A stretch of DNA of 35,887 bases, from contig NZ_JAPAAF010000041.1 in the NCBI RefSeq assembly GCF_025907915.1, positions 1 through 35,887 of the forward strand. The letters are read 5' to 3'. Of this stretch, positions 26,302 to 34,420 are shown piece by piece. Origin of the DNA: Gaoshiqia sediminis. Lineage in GTDB: Bacteria; Bacteroidota; Bacteroidia; Bacteroidales; Prolixibacteraceae. The translations under genes were made by a program, and so were the position numbers. Every line of letters begins with the position of its first letter. Positions within the stretch are counted from its first letter, which is position 1. The notes beneath the pieces are model-generated. The model was not told the DNA's origin and did not search any database. It saw only the letters and a program-made list of their open reading frames with translations.

Positions 26302-27285
26302 TTATTTGTTTCGTATTTCAAGTATGGATTTCTCTGCTTCACCTGTTTCTTTGTTTTGCTCTCCCGGGATATACCTGAAATCAATCGGAGAACTCATGGC
26401 CAACAATTCAATTACCCGGTAAAGAGGTTCATTATCAAACACGGTGGTGAACTTGTATTTATAAAGCTCCTGATCTTTGATTTCCACCTTAATATTATAC
26501 CAGCGTTCAAGCTGTTTTGCAAGGTCTGCCATGGAGGTTTGGTTCAGGAAAAGTCTGTTTTGGTGCCAGGCAATATGTTCATCTGCATCAACTTCCTTTA
26601 AAACAGCAGTCCTGCTTGTTTTATCGAACACCCATTGCTGATCAGGTTTCAGATAGACCTGTCTTTTTGATCCTTTCCTGTCATTTTCAAGCAGAATACT
26701 TCCCTCTTTTAAAACTACTTCTACCTGCTGATCATCGGTAAATGCCTTGACATTAAATTGTGTCCCCAACACCCGCACGATAAGTTGGTTGAATTTGACT
26801 TCCAATGGGGATTCCGGATTTTTGGTCACATCGAAAAAAGCTTCTCCGATTAGTTTCACTTCTCGTGTTTTGCGCTCAAAAGGAATGCTGTACTGGATCG
26901 TACTTTCCGCATTAAGCCACACCTTTGTGCCATCGGGGAGGGTCACTTTGCTTCGCACCCCGGAGGGGCTTGATATTTCCTGGTAGCTAAGTTGATCCCT
27001 TTCGAGCCAGTGGCCAAGCTGGGACCAAACCGTATAAATTAGCAACGGGAGGATCAGAATGGCGGCGATCCTGCTGAATCGCATCCAAATAACCTGCATC
27101 TTTGTTTGCCGGTTTATCTTTGCACTCAAGGCAGAATACGCTTTATCTGTGTCAACCGTTTTTAGTTCCGAGATCAAAACGCCTGCTTCAAGACACTGAT
27201 CGTCTGTCGACTGTATCTTTTTCCGTTCAAGATATCGCTCGAATATCGTGCCGCCCGGTGCCTGATGTGTTGCCTTTGTTTCCAA
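26302..27285 (-). CDS. FecR-family anti-sigma factor (module B)
   Basis: This 327-residue FecR homologue is paired with the sigma gene at 27364. The cytoplasmic part (1-65) is shorter and less typical than in module A. A membrane helix follows at about 70-90 (FSRIAAILILPLLIYTVW). The FecR domain includes SSPSGVRSKVTLPDGTKVWLN and GEAFFDVTKNPESPLEV. A DUF4974 domain ends SSPIDFRYIPGEQ. The frame has no ATG at its beginning: it starts with TTG at 27285, and an in-frame TAA lies two codons upstream, so translation must begin at TTG or later. Its expected partners are the sigma factor and the STN domain of the SusC at 22633. Confidence 0.9.
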   Translation of the reverse strand: METKATHQAPGGTIFERYLERKKIQSTDDQCLEAGVLISELKTVDTDKAYSALSAKINRQTKMQVIWMRFSRIAAILILPLLIYTVWSQLGHWLERDQLSYQEISSPSGVRSKVTLPDGTKVWLNAESTIQYSIPFERKTREVKLIGEAFFDVTKNPESPLEVKFNQLIVRVLGTQFNVKAFTDDQQVEVVLKEGSILLENDRKGSKRQVYLKPDQQWVFDKTSRTAVLKEVDADEHIAWHQNRLFLNQTSMADLAKQLERWYNIKVEIKDQELYKYKFTTVFDNEPLYRVIELLAMSSPIDFRYIPGEQNKETGEAEKSILEIRNK

Positions 27286-27363
27286 GTTTTAGCAGGTTTT
27301 TAGTCTTCGTCCGATACTAATACAAAAAAAATGAGGGGCACACATATCCGAAATAGAAATTTT

Positions 27364-27948
27364 TTAGAAAAAAATTCCCAGCAGGAACAGCAAGCCGGTA
27401 TAATCCTTTAATTCTTCCCGTAAAATTTTGAGGGCATTGCTGATTTGCAGTTCAACGGTCCTTTTGGAGATGTCCAGTTTGCGGGCTATTTCATCATTCT
27501 TCAGATCATGAAACCGGCTGAGCATAAAAATCTCTTTAGTGCGCGGAGGTAGTTTCTCAAAGGCCTGCTTAATCTTTTCCTGTAGTTCGCTGCTCACAAA
27601 AACGTCCGCTTCATAGGTGAGGTTACTTCTCATGACCTCTTTTAACTCTTCGATTTTTCGGGCTTCATATTTCTTGGAAACAAGATAATTAATCCCCCTG
27701 TTTTTTAATGAAGTGAATAAATAAGATTTTAGAGAATCACATGCTCTGATCCGATCCCTGTCTTTCCACATCCTGAAAAAGAAATCCTGAACTATTTCCT
27801 CGGCATCGGATTTATTCAGGGTCATTTGTGACACAAATATTACAAGGCCCGGATAATAATACCGGAACAACAGCTCAAATGCCGTTTCATCCCCGTGAAT
27901 GAAACGGCCGATCAATATTTCTTCGGAAATGCCGTTTATCATTTGCAT
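27364..27948 (-). CDS. ECF-type RNA polymerase sigma-70 factor (module B)
   Basis: This is an ECF sigma factor of about 194 residues and the first gene of module B. Region 2 is seen in FELLFRYYYPGLVIFVSQM and AEEIVQDFFFRMWKDRDRI. Region 4 is seen in LPPRTKEIFMLSRFHDLKNDEIARKL and SKRTVELQISNALKILREEL. I use the ATG at 27948; a TTG two codons upstream and an ATG two codons downstream are alternatives. An A/T-rich stretch just upstream reads TATTTTTG at 27952-27959 on the minus strand, a match to the Bacteroidota -7 box. It is so close to the start that it would imply an almost leaderless message. The module A sigma has the same layout but clearly different sequence, so cross-talk is not guaranteed. 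Confidence 0.93.
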   Translation of the reverse strand: MQMINGISEEILIGRFIHGDETAFELLFRYYYPGLVIFVSQMTLNKSDAEEIVQDFFFRMWKDRDRIRACDSLKSYLFTSLKNRGINYLVSKKYEARKIEELKEVMRSNLTYEADVFVSSELQEKIKQAFEKLPPRTKEIFMLSRFHDLKNDEIARKLDISKRTVELQISNALKILREELKDYTGLLFLLGIFF

Positions 27949-28106
27949 GTCCAAAAATAAAAAACAATCTTACATGAAGTACCCCTGTGTAAAAACAACG
28001 ATTCAATTCCTTGCTGGCAGAATATTTTGGTTAAATGATAATGATTAGACAACGAAGGTGTAAAGTTGATAGGGAGGATACCAATAGTACCCTAACCAGC
28101 TTTGCA

Positions 28107-28182
28107 CCCCGTACGGCCCCGCCACATCGTGGCCAATCACTCAGCGAGGAAAACCCCTGTACGGCCACGGTATGCCGTGGCC
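28107..28182. repeat. Paired GTACGGCC-type palindromes
   Basis: Two related palindromic units are seen. The first has GCCAC-ATC-GTGGC at 28111-28123, and the second has GGCCACGG-TATG-CCGTGGCC at 28163-28182. Both are preceded by GTACGGCC. They lie in the 27949-28785 gap, which holds no gene I can support. Confidence 0.65.
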
Positions 28183-28218
28183 ACACTCCAAACCTAATCA
28201 TCCACCACCGTCCAAATT

Positions 28219-28314
28219 CCTCCCCTGCCAAGGGGAGGTGTCAGGCGCAGCCTGACAGAGGGGTTTCCTGCCAAGGGGAGGTGGCTCCGGCTACTGCCGG
28301 AGACGGAGGGGTTT
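28219..28314. repeat. Two tandem CCAAGGGGAGGTG units with different hairpin cores
   Basis: Each unit reads TGCCAAGGGGAGGTG, then a hairpin, then GAGGGGTTT. The first core is TGTCAGGC-GCA-GCCTGACA (28239-28257). The second is CTCCGGC-TACT-GCCGGAG (28285-28302). The first unit also forms CCTCCCCT/AGGGGAGG (28219-28226 with 28231-28238). Such elements are frequent between Bacteroidota genes. Confidence 0.75.
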
Positions 28315-28430
28315 ACCCTGTGAAATTCCCGGTGTGAAAATAGTTCATCAGGGTTTCCCGCTGCCGATCACCGCGCCCTCCACCCTGTCCGGTTTCAAAC
28401 AACCTGACAGGGTTAACCAACCCACAACCG

Positions 28431-28545
28431 GTAAACTGAAAACTGTAAACTGAAAACTGTGCTTCGGACTTCGGATTCGTAGGATTCATAGGAAACGGGT
28501 GCAGCGAATTCCATTCGCTGATTTCTTTAAGTCCCCTTCAGGGGA
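28431..28545. repeat. Cluster of short tandem and palindromic repeats
   Basis: GTAAACTGAAAACT occurs twice in tandem (28431-28444 and 28445-28458). CAGCGAAT-TCC-ATTCGCTG forms a hairpin at 28502-28520. TCCCC-TTCA-GGGGA forms one at 28532-28545. From 28546 to 28785 there are further degenerate TGCAGCTT-like copies and presumably the promoter of the next gene (a TATCTTTT box at 28743-28750). Confidence 0.65.
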
Positions 28546-28785
28546 TTTAGGGGTTACCCTGCAACTTCGTTCTTGCAGCTTGCAGCTCACATCTTGCGGC
28601 TTATGAATGCTGTAACCTGCGTCTGCGACTTATTCCCTTGCAGCTTCTGATAACTGCGACTGAAAACTGACCACTTTCCCCAAATCCTCCATTTCCTACA
28701 AATCCTCTTTCCTATTTGTTATAAAAACTTGCAGCTTATCATTATCTTTTTTATTAACTTGTGGCGTCAAACAAACTAGCAACCA

Positions 28786-30015
28786 ATGATTCAACCCAAA
28801 CTAACCCCAATTCCGGCAGAGATTGTCGGCCAGCTCACTCCTTTCCTGGTTTCATCGGTCACCGACATTGTCGATGTGAGTATCGAACGCTCACAAACTG
28901 GAGCCCTGTACTTGCTCATTCCTTTTCAGGAACCGAACGAAAATCAAACCATCCTGGTTGAAATAAGTGAGGAGAGAGCCAATGCCATTCGCAACAGGGC
29001 GATGCCCCTGATTTTTCCCTTTATGAATCCGGAGAAGAAGCTCTTTTATTTGGCCGAGATGAATAGCGATAAACAAATAGCTAAACTGTTCGTGCTTTCA
29101 CCCGAACAAAAACTATTCGAATGGCCCCTGCCGAAAGAATATACTTTTAACCTGAATTTTGTAGAAAAAAGACCCCCCTCCCGGCTGATGGAATTTGCCA
29201 GAAAACGCAATCGGGTAGTCATCGAGATGATCTTTGAAGCCGACGATCTGCAGGAGAACATCCGCGTTTACGCCTTTCGTAATGTCCTGTTGCCTTTCGT
29301 AGAGCTCATTAAAACGGCAATTCTTTCCGGTAGCCTTTATGTCAATGACAATAATCTCGAAGCAAAACTAAAGCTTGGCCTCTCTCGGATCGAGCATAAA
29401 TGCTTTCTGTCTCAGCTTGAATTCAAATTGAGCAACAACCTGCTTGAGGATAATCTCATGCTCGGACGGGTGGCAAACCTTTATCTCATGCTCGATGCCG
29501 AAAACCAGGATGAATTTCTGGAATTGGCCAACTCGTATGAGAATAAAAAGATCGTCCTTGATATTTCAAAAATACTCAGAGCGGTCATTTCAAATAAAGG
29601 TACATTGAAGTCCCAAATGGCTTCACCTGAAAAAGAGTATCAAAAGATCTTGCTAACGAGGGGGCGCGCAAGAATGCAAAAAAAATGGCTCGACACAGCC
29701 AATACAGCACAACCCTATATCATTAAAGTGGCGGGTTGTTTAACACGTCTGGATTTCGAAGCGCAAAGAGCTCCTTTATTTACCTTGCACGCAGCCGACA
29801 ACGAAAAATACATTGGAAAAATCGCCTCCGCATTGGTGCAAAAAATGGACGAAAATCAGTACAACTTCCGGAATACCAACTATGTCTGTCAGTTGGAAGT
29901 CAAATATACCCCCGAATCACTCAAAAACGACGAACGATATAACTATACCCTCCTGGATATAGAAGAAGCTGAGCTTGATTCACAGACAAGCTTGGATGAG
30001 GTGGAAGAAAATTGA
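28786..30015 (+). CDS. Uncharacterised 409-aa protein upstream of type I hsdM
   Basis: I do not firmly recognise this protein. Residues about 38-92 form a beta-rich stretch (ALYLLIPFQEP, ILVEISEERANAIRNRAMPL, KKLFYLAEM) that loosely recalls DUF6575-type domains. The middle is helical (AFRNVLLPFVELIKTAIL; LMLGRVANLYLMLDAE). Near 311-355 another beta-rich unit (YIIKVAGCLTRLDFEAQ, then FTLHAADNEKYIGKIASAL) looks like a small barrel. The tail is very acidic (last 20 residues). It has no signal peptide, membrane segment or nuclease motif. It points the same way as hsdM, 110 bases away, and stands directly after the repeat mosaic. Its position suggests a defence-associated gene, but that is inference from location. 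Confidence 0.6.
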   Translation: MIQPKLTPIPAEIVGQLTPFLVSSVTDIVDVSIERSQTGALYLLIPFQEPNENQTILVEISEERANAIRNRAMPLIFPFMNPEKKLFYLAEMNSDKQIAKLFVLSPEQKLFEWPLPKEYTFNLNFVEKRPPSRLMEFARKRNRVVIEMIFEADDLQENIRVYAFRNVLLPFVELIKTAILSGSLYVNDNNLEAKLKLGLSRIEHKCFLSQLEFKLSNNLLEDNLMLGRVANLYLMLDAENQDEFLELANSYENKKIVLDISKILRAVISNKGTLKSQMASPEKEYQKILLTRGRARMQKKWLDTANTAQPYIIKVAGCLTRLDFEAQRAPLFTLHAADNEKYIGKIASALVQKMDENQYNFRNTNYVCQLEVKYTPESLKNDERYNYTLLDIEEAELDSQTSLDEVEEN

Positions 30016-30052
30016 TTTTTTTTTCGCGCAGCTTTTATTTAATGTGGGTACC

Positions 30053-30083
30053 TTTGAAGGGCTCAACCCAAACTGTAGTTGAG
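30053..30083 (+). promoter_or_regulatory. Candidate promoter and dyad before hsdM
   Basis: TTTG at 30053-30056 is followed after 19 bases by TAGTTGAG (30076-30083), a partial match to the Bacteroidota TTTG-N19-TAnnTTTG pattern. The same stretch contains the inverted repeat CTCAAC (30062-30067) and GTTGAG (30078-30083), which overlaps the -7 box and could be an operator. The call rests on pattern only. Confidence 0.3.
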
Positions 30084-30125
30084 TTCGACCAATCAATATC
30101 CAACCGGTAAAAAGAAGAATAATCA

Positions 30126-32315
30126 ATGGATCATAAAGTTCACAATCAGATTGTTAGTTTAATATGGGGCATCGCGGATGATGTGCTAAGAGATGTTTTT
30201 GTTCGCGGGAAATACCGCGACATCATATTGCCGTTTACGGTATTAAGACGCCTGGACGCCTTGTTGGTCCCAACAAAAGAGAAGGTGTTGGACGCGGTTG
30301 ATTTCATGGAAAAACAAAATATTGATGACCGTTCGGCGCTGAAAGCCATCACCGGTTATCCGTTTTGGAATACCTCTCGCTTTACTTTCGAAAGCTTGTT
30401 GAATGATGCAGACAATATCGACTCCAACCTGGAGGTGTATCTCGATGGCTACAGCCCCAATGTACAGGAAATCATCAGCAAGTTCAAGTTGAGGAACCAG
30501 CTCGAAACGATGAAAGAAAACGAGATCACTTATCTGCTAATCGAGAAATTTGCATCAAGTGATATCAATCTCAGCCCGAACGAAGTTTTTACCGGAAAAG
30601 GAGAAAAGCTTCCTAAACTGACTAATTTGGGCATGGGCTACGTGTTTGAAGAGCTAATCCGTAAATTCAACGAAGAAAACAACGAAGAGGCCGGAGAGCA
30701 TTTCACCCCGCGCGAGATCATCAAGTTGATGACGCACATGCTGTTCGAGCCGGTGAAAGATAAAATCACCAAAGGAACCTATCTGATCTACGACCCGGCT
30801 TGCGGTAGCGGTGGTATGTTAACCGAGGCGGAGCAATTTGCACAAAAGGTGACAGAGCATAAAGCTTCCTTTTTGCTTTATGGGCAGGAAGTAAACCCCG
30901 AAACTTTTGCTATTTGTACTTCTGACATGCTGATTAAAGGCGAAAAACCCGAGAACATCGCTTTCGGTTCTACCCTTTCAAAAGACGGGTTTCCCAACCT
31001 GAATTTCGACTTCATGCTTTCTAATCCACCTTACGGTAAAACCTGGAAGCTGGATGAAGGAGCGATCGTTGATAATCGGGGTAAGAGGGGAACCGGCGAA
31101 AAAGCAGAAAACATTAAAGACCCGCGTTTTCAGGTTGGTTTGCCAACCATCTCCGATGGCCAGCTGCTTTTCTTGATGAACATGGTCAGCAAAATGAAGC
31201 ACAACACCGAGCTGGGAAGTCGGATTGCTACTGTACACAATGGCTCCGCGCTCTTCACCGGTGATGCCGGTGGTGGTGAAAGTGAAATTCGTCGCCATAT
31301 CATCGAAAACGACTGGCTCGAATGTATCATCGCCCTGCCTAAAAACATTTTTTACAATACAGGTATCCCAACCTATGTATGGATTGTCTCAAATCGAAAA
31401 CCGGAACACCGCAAAGGAAAAGTGCAGCTGATTAATGCACTTGAGTTGTATGAAAAACTTCGAAAAAATTTAGGGGACAAGAACTGTAAGTTAACCGACC
31501 GTCATATCGACCAAATTACCCAACTGTATCTTGACTTTAAACCAACCGATATCTCAAAAATCTTTGATAACGAATACTTCGGATACAATAAAATCACCGT
31601 AGAGCGCCCTTTGCGTTTGTCGGCAAAATTTTCAGAAGAAGCCTTGAGTCCCTTGCGTTTTGACAAAAAACTGGAAGCTGAAATGGCTTGGGCTTTCGAC
31701 AAGTTTGGCGATCAGGTTTACACAAACCTGAAAGACCTTAAGCCCGAGATTGAAAAATACCTGGCGAAGAATGAAATCAAACTGAAGGCGGCTGATAAAA
31801 AGAACCTATTGAGTCAGGCTTTTTGGAAAACGCAATTGGATTTGTTGAACGAGGCAACCCGGTTGATGAAACTGATGGGGGAAGAGCAGCACGACGATTT
31901 CAATAAATTCTCAGAGCTTTTTGCCAGCATAATAAAAAAGAACGAGCTCAATCTCGATGCAAAAGCGCAGAAAACCATTCTAAACGCGATTACTTGGAAA
32001 AACGAAGAGGCTGAACCCGTGATTAAAAAAATAGAAAAAGATGGTTCAACAACCTACGAAGCCGACAGTGAATTGCGCGATACCGAAAATGTCCCTTTAA
32101 GCGAAGATATTCAAACCTATTTCGAGCGCGAAGTCCTGCAGCATGTCCCCGACGCCTGGATTGATCACAGCAAAACAGTGAAAGGTTACGAAATTTCATT
32201 TACCCGCTATTTCTACAATTATGTCCCCCCGCGGAGTATTGAGGAGATTGCAGCTGAGATTCTGCAATTGGAGAAAGAAACCGATGGTATTTTGGAGGAG
32301 ATAATCAAAGATTAA
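30126..32315 (+). CDS. hsdM: Type I restriction-modification methyltransferase subunit (HsdM)
   Basis: This is a complete 729-residue HsdM that would methylate adenine N6 when bound to the HsdS at 34420. The N-terminal helical domain begins IWGIADDVLRDVF and FTVLRRLDALL. The methyltransferase domain carries GEHFTPREIIKLM, motif I DPACGSGGM at 223-231 and catalytic NPPY at 300-303. The long C-terminal part (about 470-729) is charged and ends in a coiled-coil-like helix (EEIAAEILQLEKETDGILEEI) suited to contacts with HsdS. It is a different, longer HsdM type than the broken one at 7698. All catalytic motifs are intact. A toxin-antitoxin pair and GxxExxY separate it from hsdS. No hsdR for it is in the window. 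Confidence 0.94.
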   Translation: MDHKVHNQIVSLIWGIADDVLRDVFVRGKYRDIILPFTVLRRLDALLVPTKEKVLDAVDFMEKQNIDDRSALKAITGYPFWNTSRFTFESLLNDADNIDSNLEVYLDGYSPNVQEIISKFKLRNQLETMKENEITYLLIEKFASSDINLSPNEVFTGKGEKLPKLTNLGMGYVFEELIRKFNEENNEEAGEHFTPREIIKLMTHMLFEPVKDKITKGTYLIYDPACGSGGMLTEAEQFAQKVTEHKASFLLYGQEVNPETFAICTSDMLIKGEKPENIAFGSTLSKDGFPNLNFDFMLSNPPYGKTWKLDEGAIVDNRGKRGTGEKAENIKDPRFQVGLPTISDGQLLFLMNMVSKMKHNTELGSRIATVHNGSALFTGDAGGGESEIRRHIIENDWLECIIALPKNIFYNTGIPTYVWIVSNRKPEHRKGKVQLINALELYEKLRKNLGDKNCKLTDRHIDQITQLYLDFKPTDISKIFDNEYFGYNKITVERPLRLSAKFSEEALSPLRFDKKLEAEMAWAFDKFGDQVYTNLKDLKPEIEKYLAKNEIKLKAADKKNLLSQAFWKTQLDLLNEATRLMKLMGEEQHDDFNKFSELFASIIKKNELNLDAKAQKTILNAITWKNEEAEPVIKKIEKDGSTTYEADSELRDTENVPLSEDIQTYFEREVLQHVPDAWIDHSKTVKGYEISFTRYFYNYVPPRSIEEIAAEILQLEKETDGILEEIIKD

Positions 32316-32324
32316 TAAATTTTA

Positions 32325-32343
32325 ACTTACAGAAAGTGTAAGT
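32325..32343 (+). promoter_or_regulatory. Candidate operator of the toxin-antitoxin pair
   Basis: A perfect dyad, ACTTACA-GAAAG-TGTAAGT, lies between hsdM and the HigB-like gene, ending 20 bases before its ATG. HigA-type antitoxins usually repress their own operon through such short palindromes. No binding data exist here. Confidence 0.5.
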
Positions 32344-32363
32344 ATTTTATTTGAAAATCGGAA

Positions 32364-32696
32364 ATGAATATTACCTTTGCAAACAAGAAGCTAAAAGATT
32401 GGGCAAACAACTATGCACTGGCTCAGAAAAAGATGGGGGCGGAAAGGGCTAAAAAATATCACCAGCGATTGGGTGATATGCGCGACATCGAAAGCTTCGC
32501 TTTTATCGATTCGCTTCCGGGCCGTTTCCATCAGCTCACTGGCGACCGAAATGGACAATGGGCTTGCGATTTAGACCACCCTTACAGGCTGATTTTGGAG
32601 CCTGCTGACGATCCGCTTCCAAGAGACGAACTTGGAAACCTTATTTTAAAGGAATTACGCATAGTCGATATCATCGAAATTGTCGACTATCATTGA
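32364..32696 (+). CDS. higB: HigB/RelE-superfamily toxin
   Basis: This 110-residue protein is of the HigB-like, plasmid-maintenance killer type; such proteins cut mRNA on the ribosome. It shows the usual alpha-alpha-beta layout: a helical N-terminus (NKKLKDWANNYALAQKKMGAERAKKYHQRL), then the core strands SLPGRFHQLTGDRNGQWACD and HPYRLILEP, and a final strand IIEIVDYH. The length is typical. The antitoxin follows 30 bases later, the toxin-first order usual for higBA. Its insertion inside a restriction operon suggests a maintenance role for the locus. A candidate operator lies just upstream. Confidence 0.88.
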   Translation: MNITFANKKLKDWANNYALAQKKMGAERAKKYHQRLGDMRDIESFAFIDSLPGRFHQLTGDRNGQWACDLDHPYRLILEPADDPLPRDELGNLILKELRIVDIIEIVDYH

Positions 32697-32726
32697 GAAA
32701 ACAGACCCACTAACACACAAAACAAA

Positions 32727-33872
32727 ATGGCAACCCTGAATCAATATCAACCGAACCTTGTTTTCCATCCCGGCGCTACGCTTGGCGAAAAGCTCGAAGA
32801 AATGGGAATGAGCGTCAAAGAGTTTGCCTTGCGAACAGGTAAACCCGAGAAAACCATCTTTGCCATACTCAAAGAAGAAAGCTCTATCACACCCGAAATG
32901 GCGGTTCAGTTTGAGAATGTAACCCGCATTCCAGCTTCTTTTTGGATTAACAAACAAGCACGCTACAACGAGTATGTGGCGCGCTTAAAGCAAGAACAGG
33001 CAATTGCCGAGGCCGAAGATTGGGCTTGCGAATTTCCCTATGCCGAAATGGCAAAACGAGGCTGGGTACCACCCACTCGTAAAAAAGTGGAAAAAACAAT
33101 TAACCTGCTCAGTTATTTTGGGGTGGCCTCGCACCATTCCTGGAATAAGCTCTATGTCGATACCGACTTAAAAGTAGCAGCATATACTTCCCTGAAATTC
33201 ACACACGAAGCGCATGCGATTTCAGCCTGGTTGAGACAAGGTGAGTTACAGGCTGCCGAAATTGCAGCTCCCGAATTCAACGTTAAAAAACTGAAGGGAA
33301 ACATTCCGGCTATGCGCCGCTTGATGGTGGAACAACCGGTTGGCTTCTTTCTGAAGTTGCAAGAATTATGCCTGGAGGCAGGGGTTGTTTTATTGTTTAC
33401 ACCCAAGCTTCCAAAAGTCCCTTTAAGTGGTTCTACCAGGTGGATAAAAGAAAAACCATTGATCCAATTGACCGCGCGCTATGGACAAAATGATCGTTTC
33501 TGGTTTACCTTTTTCCATGAGTTGGGGCACATTATTTTGCACGGGAAAAAATACATCTCGCTCGAAAATGTCGATTTTGCAGCTTCCGATGCTCAAAAGG
33601 AGCAGGAAGCGCACGATTTTGCTGTAAAACTTACTTTTTCGAAGGAGCAGGAAGAAAAATTATTACAGGAGCACCCAACTTCAATAGCTGCTGAGGACAT
33701 AGTTAATTATGCGATCGAGTTTGATACCCATCCGGCGCTGATTATTGGGCGATTACAGCATCTTGGCCTAATTGCTTACAGCGTAGGACGTGAGTTCTTG
33801 CTGCCGGTGCAATTGTCTGAATTTGTATTTGATGGATCAAAGGATGATGAGATTAAGCAAATGCCTGAATAA
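32727..33872 (+). CDS. HigA-like antitoxin fused to an ImmA/IrrE-type metallopeptidase
   Basis: Residues about 15-75 of this 381-residue protein form an XRE/HigA helix-turn-helix (LGEKLEEMGMSVKEFALRTG, KTIFAILKEE, ITPEMAVQFENVTRIPASFW). Residues about 235-330 carry an ImmA/IrrE (COG2856) peptidase domain with the zinc motif HELGH at 264-268 and a likely third ligand in the following EQEAHDFAVKL helix. The middle part (80-230) links them. HigA-like domains neutralise the toxin and repress the operon. The peptidase may cleave a regulator or its own HTH part, as ImmA does, but no substrate is shown. It pairs with the toxin gene ending 30 bases upstream. The arrangement is recurrent in bacteria, and all motifs look intact. 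Confidence 0.9.
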   Translation: MATLNQYQPNLVFHPGATLGEKLEEMGMSVKEFALRTGKPEKTIFAILKEESSITPEMAVQFENVTRIPASFWINKQARYNEYVARLKQEQAIAEAEDWACEFPYAEMAKRGWVPPTRKKVEKTINLLSYFGVASHHSWNKLYVDTDLKVAAYTSLKFTHEAHAISAWLRQGELQAAEIAAPEFNVKKLKGNIPAMRRLMVEQPVGFFLKLQELCLEAGVVLLFTPKLPKVPLSGSTRWIKEKPLIQLTARYGQNDRFWFTFFHELGHIILHGKKYISLENVDFAASDAQKEQEAHDFAVKLTFSKEQEEKLLQEHPTSIAAEDIVNYAIEFDTHPALIIGRLQHLGLIAYSVGREFLLPVQLSEFVFDGSKDDEIKQMPE

Positions 33873-33880
33873 CAAAGTTC

Positions 33881-33930
33881 TAATCCTTAAATCATCAAAT
33901 CCTAAAAAACCTAATTCTGACAGTTAATAG
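33881..33930 (+). repeat. AATCCT-type repeat upstream of the GxxExxY gene
   Basis: This is an A/T-rich stretch with AATCC-phased imperfect units. It ends with a 14-of-17 match (33907-33923) to the motif AATCCTAATTCAGACAA found at three further sites near the hsdS gene. The GxxExxY start lies 10 bases after it. Confidence 0.65.
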
Positions 33931-33939
33931 AAAATAAAT

Positions 33940-34368
33940 ATGGAACACGAAGAATTAACGCGCAATATCATCGGCTGTGCAATGACGGTGCATACATCCT
34001 TGGGAAATGGCTTTCAGGAAATCATTTATCAACGTGCCCTGGCCATCGAAATGGACAAGAAGAGCATTAACTTCCAACGCGAAATGGAAATGCCCATCGT
34101 TTACTCCGGTATCGAAATAGGCACTCGCCGGGTCGATTTCTTCGTCGAAAATACCATCATGCTCGAATTAAAAGCCCTCACCAAACTCGAAGAAGTTCAC
34201 TTGGCACAGGCCATGAACTATTGCCAGGCATATCACTTACCCGTTGGATTATTAATCAATTTTGGAGCACGTAGCCTCGAATTTAAACGGGTGTACAACC
34301 TCAATCACCCCGAAAACAAAGACTACAAACGCCACAATAACGAAAGCAAGAGCAACAACAATCCTTAA
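33940..34368 (+). CDS. GxxExxY family protein
   Basis: The family signature is visible as G-F-Q-E-I-I-Y within LGNGFQEIIYQRAL near residues 21-35. GxxExxY proteins belong to the PD-(D/E)XK fold. Here RRVDFFVENTIMLELKAL supplies the D and E-x-K residues of that core. The function is not established. The protein is 142 residues; the last 12 or so are low-complexity (NNESKSNNNP), and the stop codon lies inside the downstream repeat. It sits between the antitoxin and hsdS in the same direction. It is flanked on both sides by copies of the same repeat, and a relic of a second copy lies at the window's end. This suggests the gene and repeat travel together. Confidence 0.88.
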   Translation: MEHEELTRNIIGCAMTVHTSLGNGFQEIIYQRALAIEMDKKSINFQREMEMPIVYSGIEIGTRRVDFFVENTIMLELKALTKLEEVHLAQAMNYCQAYHLPVGLLINFGARSLEFKRVYNLNHPENKDYKRHNNESKSNNNP

Positions 34369-34420
34369 ATCCTATAATCCTACGAATCCTAATTCAGACA
34401 ACCAATCCTAATTCAGACAA
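34363..34420 (+). repeat. AATCCT-type repeat between GxxExxY and hsdS
   Basis: Two perfect copies of AATCCTAATTCAGACAA lie at 34385-34401 and 34404-34420, preceded by looser ATCCT units. The repeat begins inside the GxxExxY stop codon region and its last base is the A of the hsdS ATG, so it supplies the whole ribosome-binding region of hsdS. Confidence 0.8.

Noticed and set aside
28035-28337. 100-codon open frame in the gap before the 409-aa protein
   Set aside because: It consists of the palindromic repeat units and translates to a Pro/Arg/Gly-rich peptide without homology.
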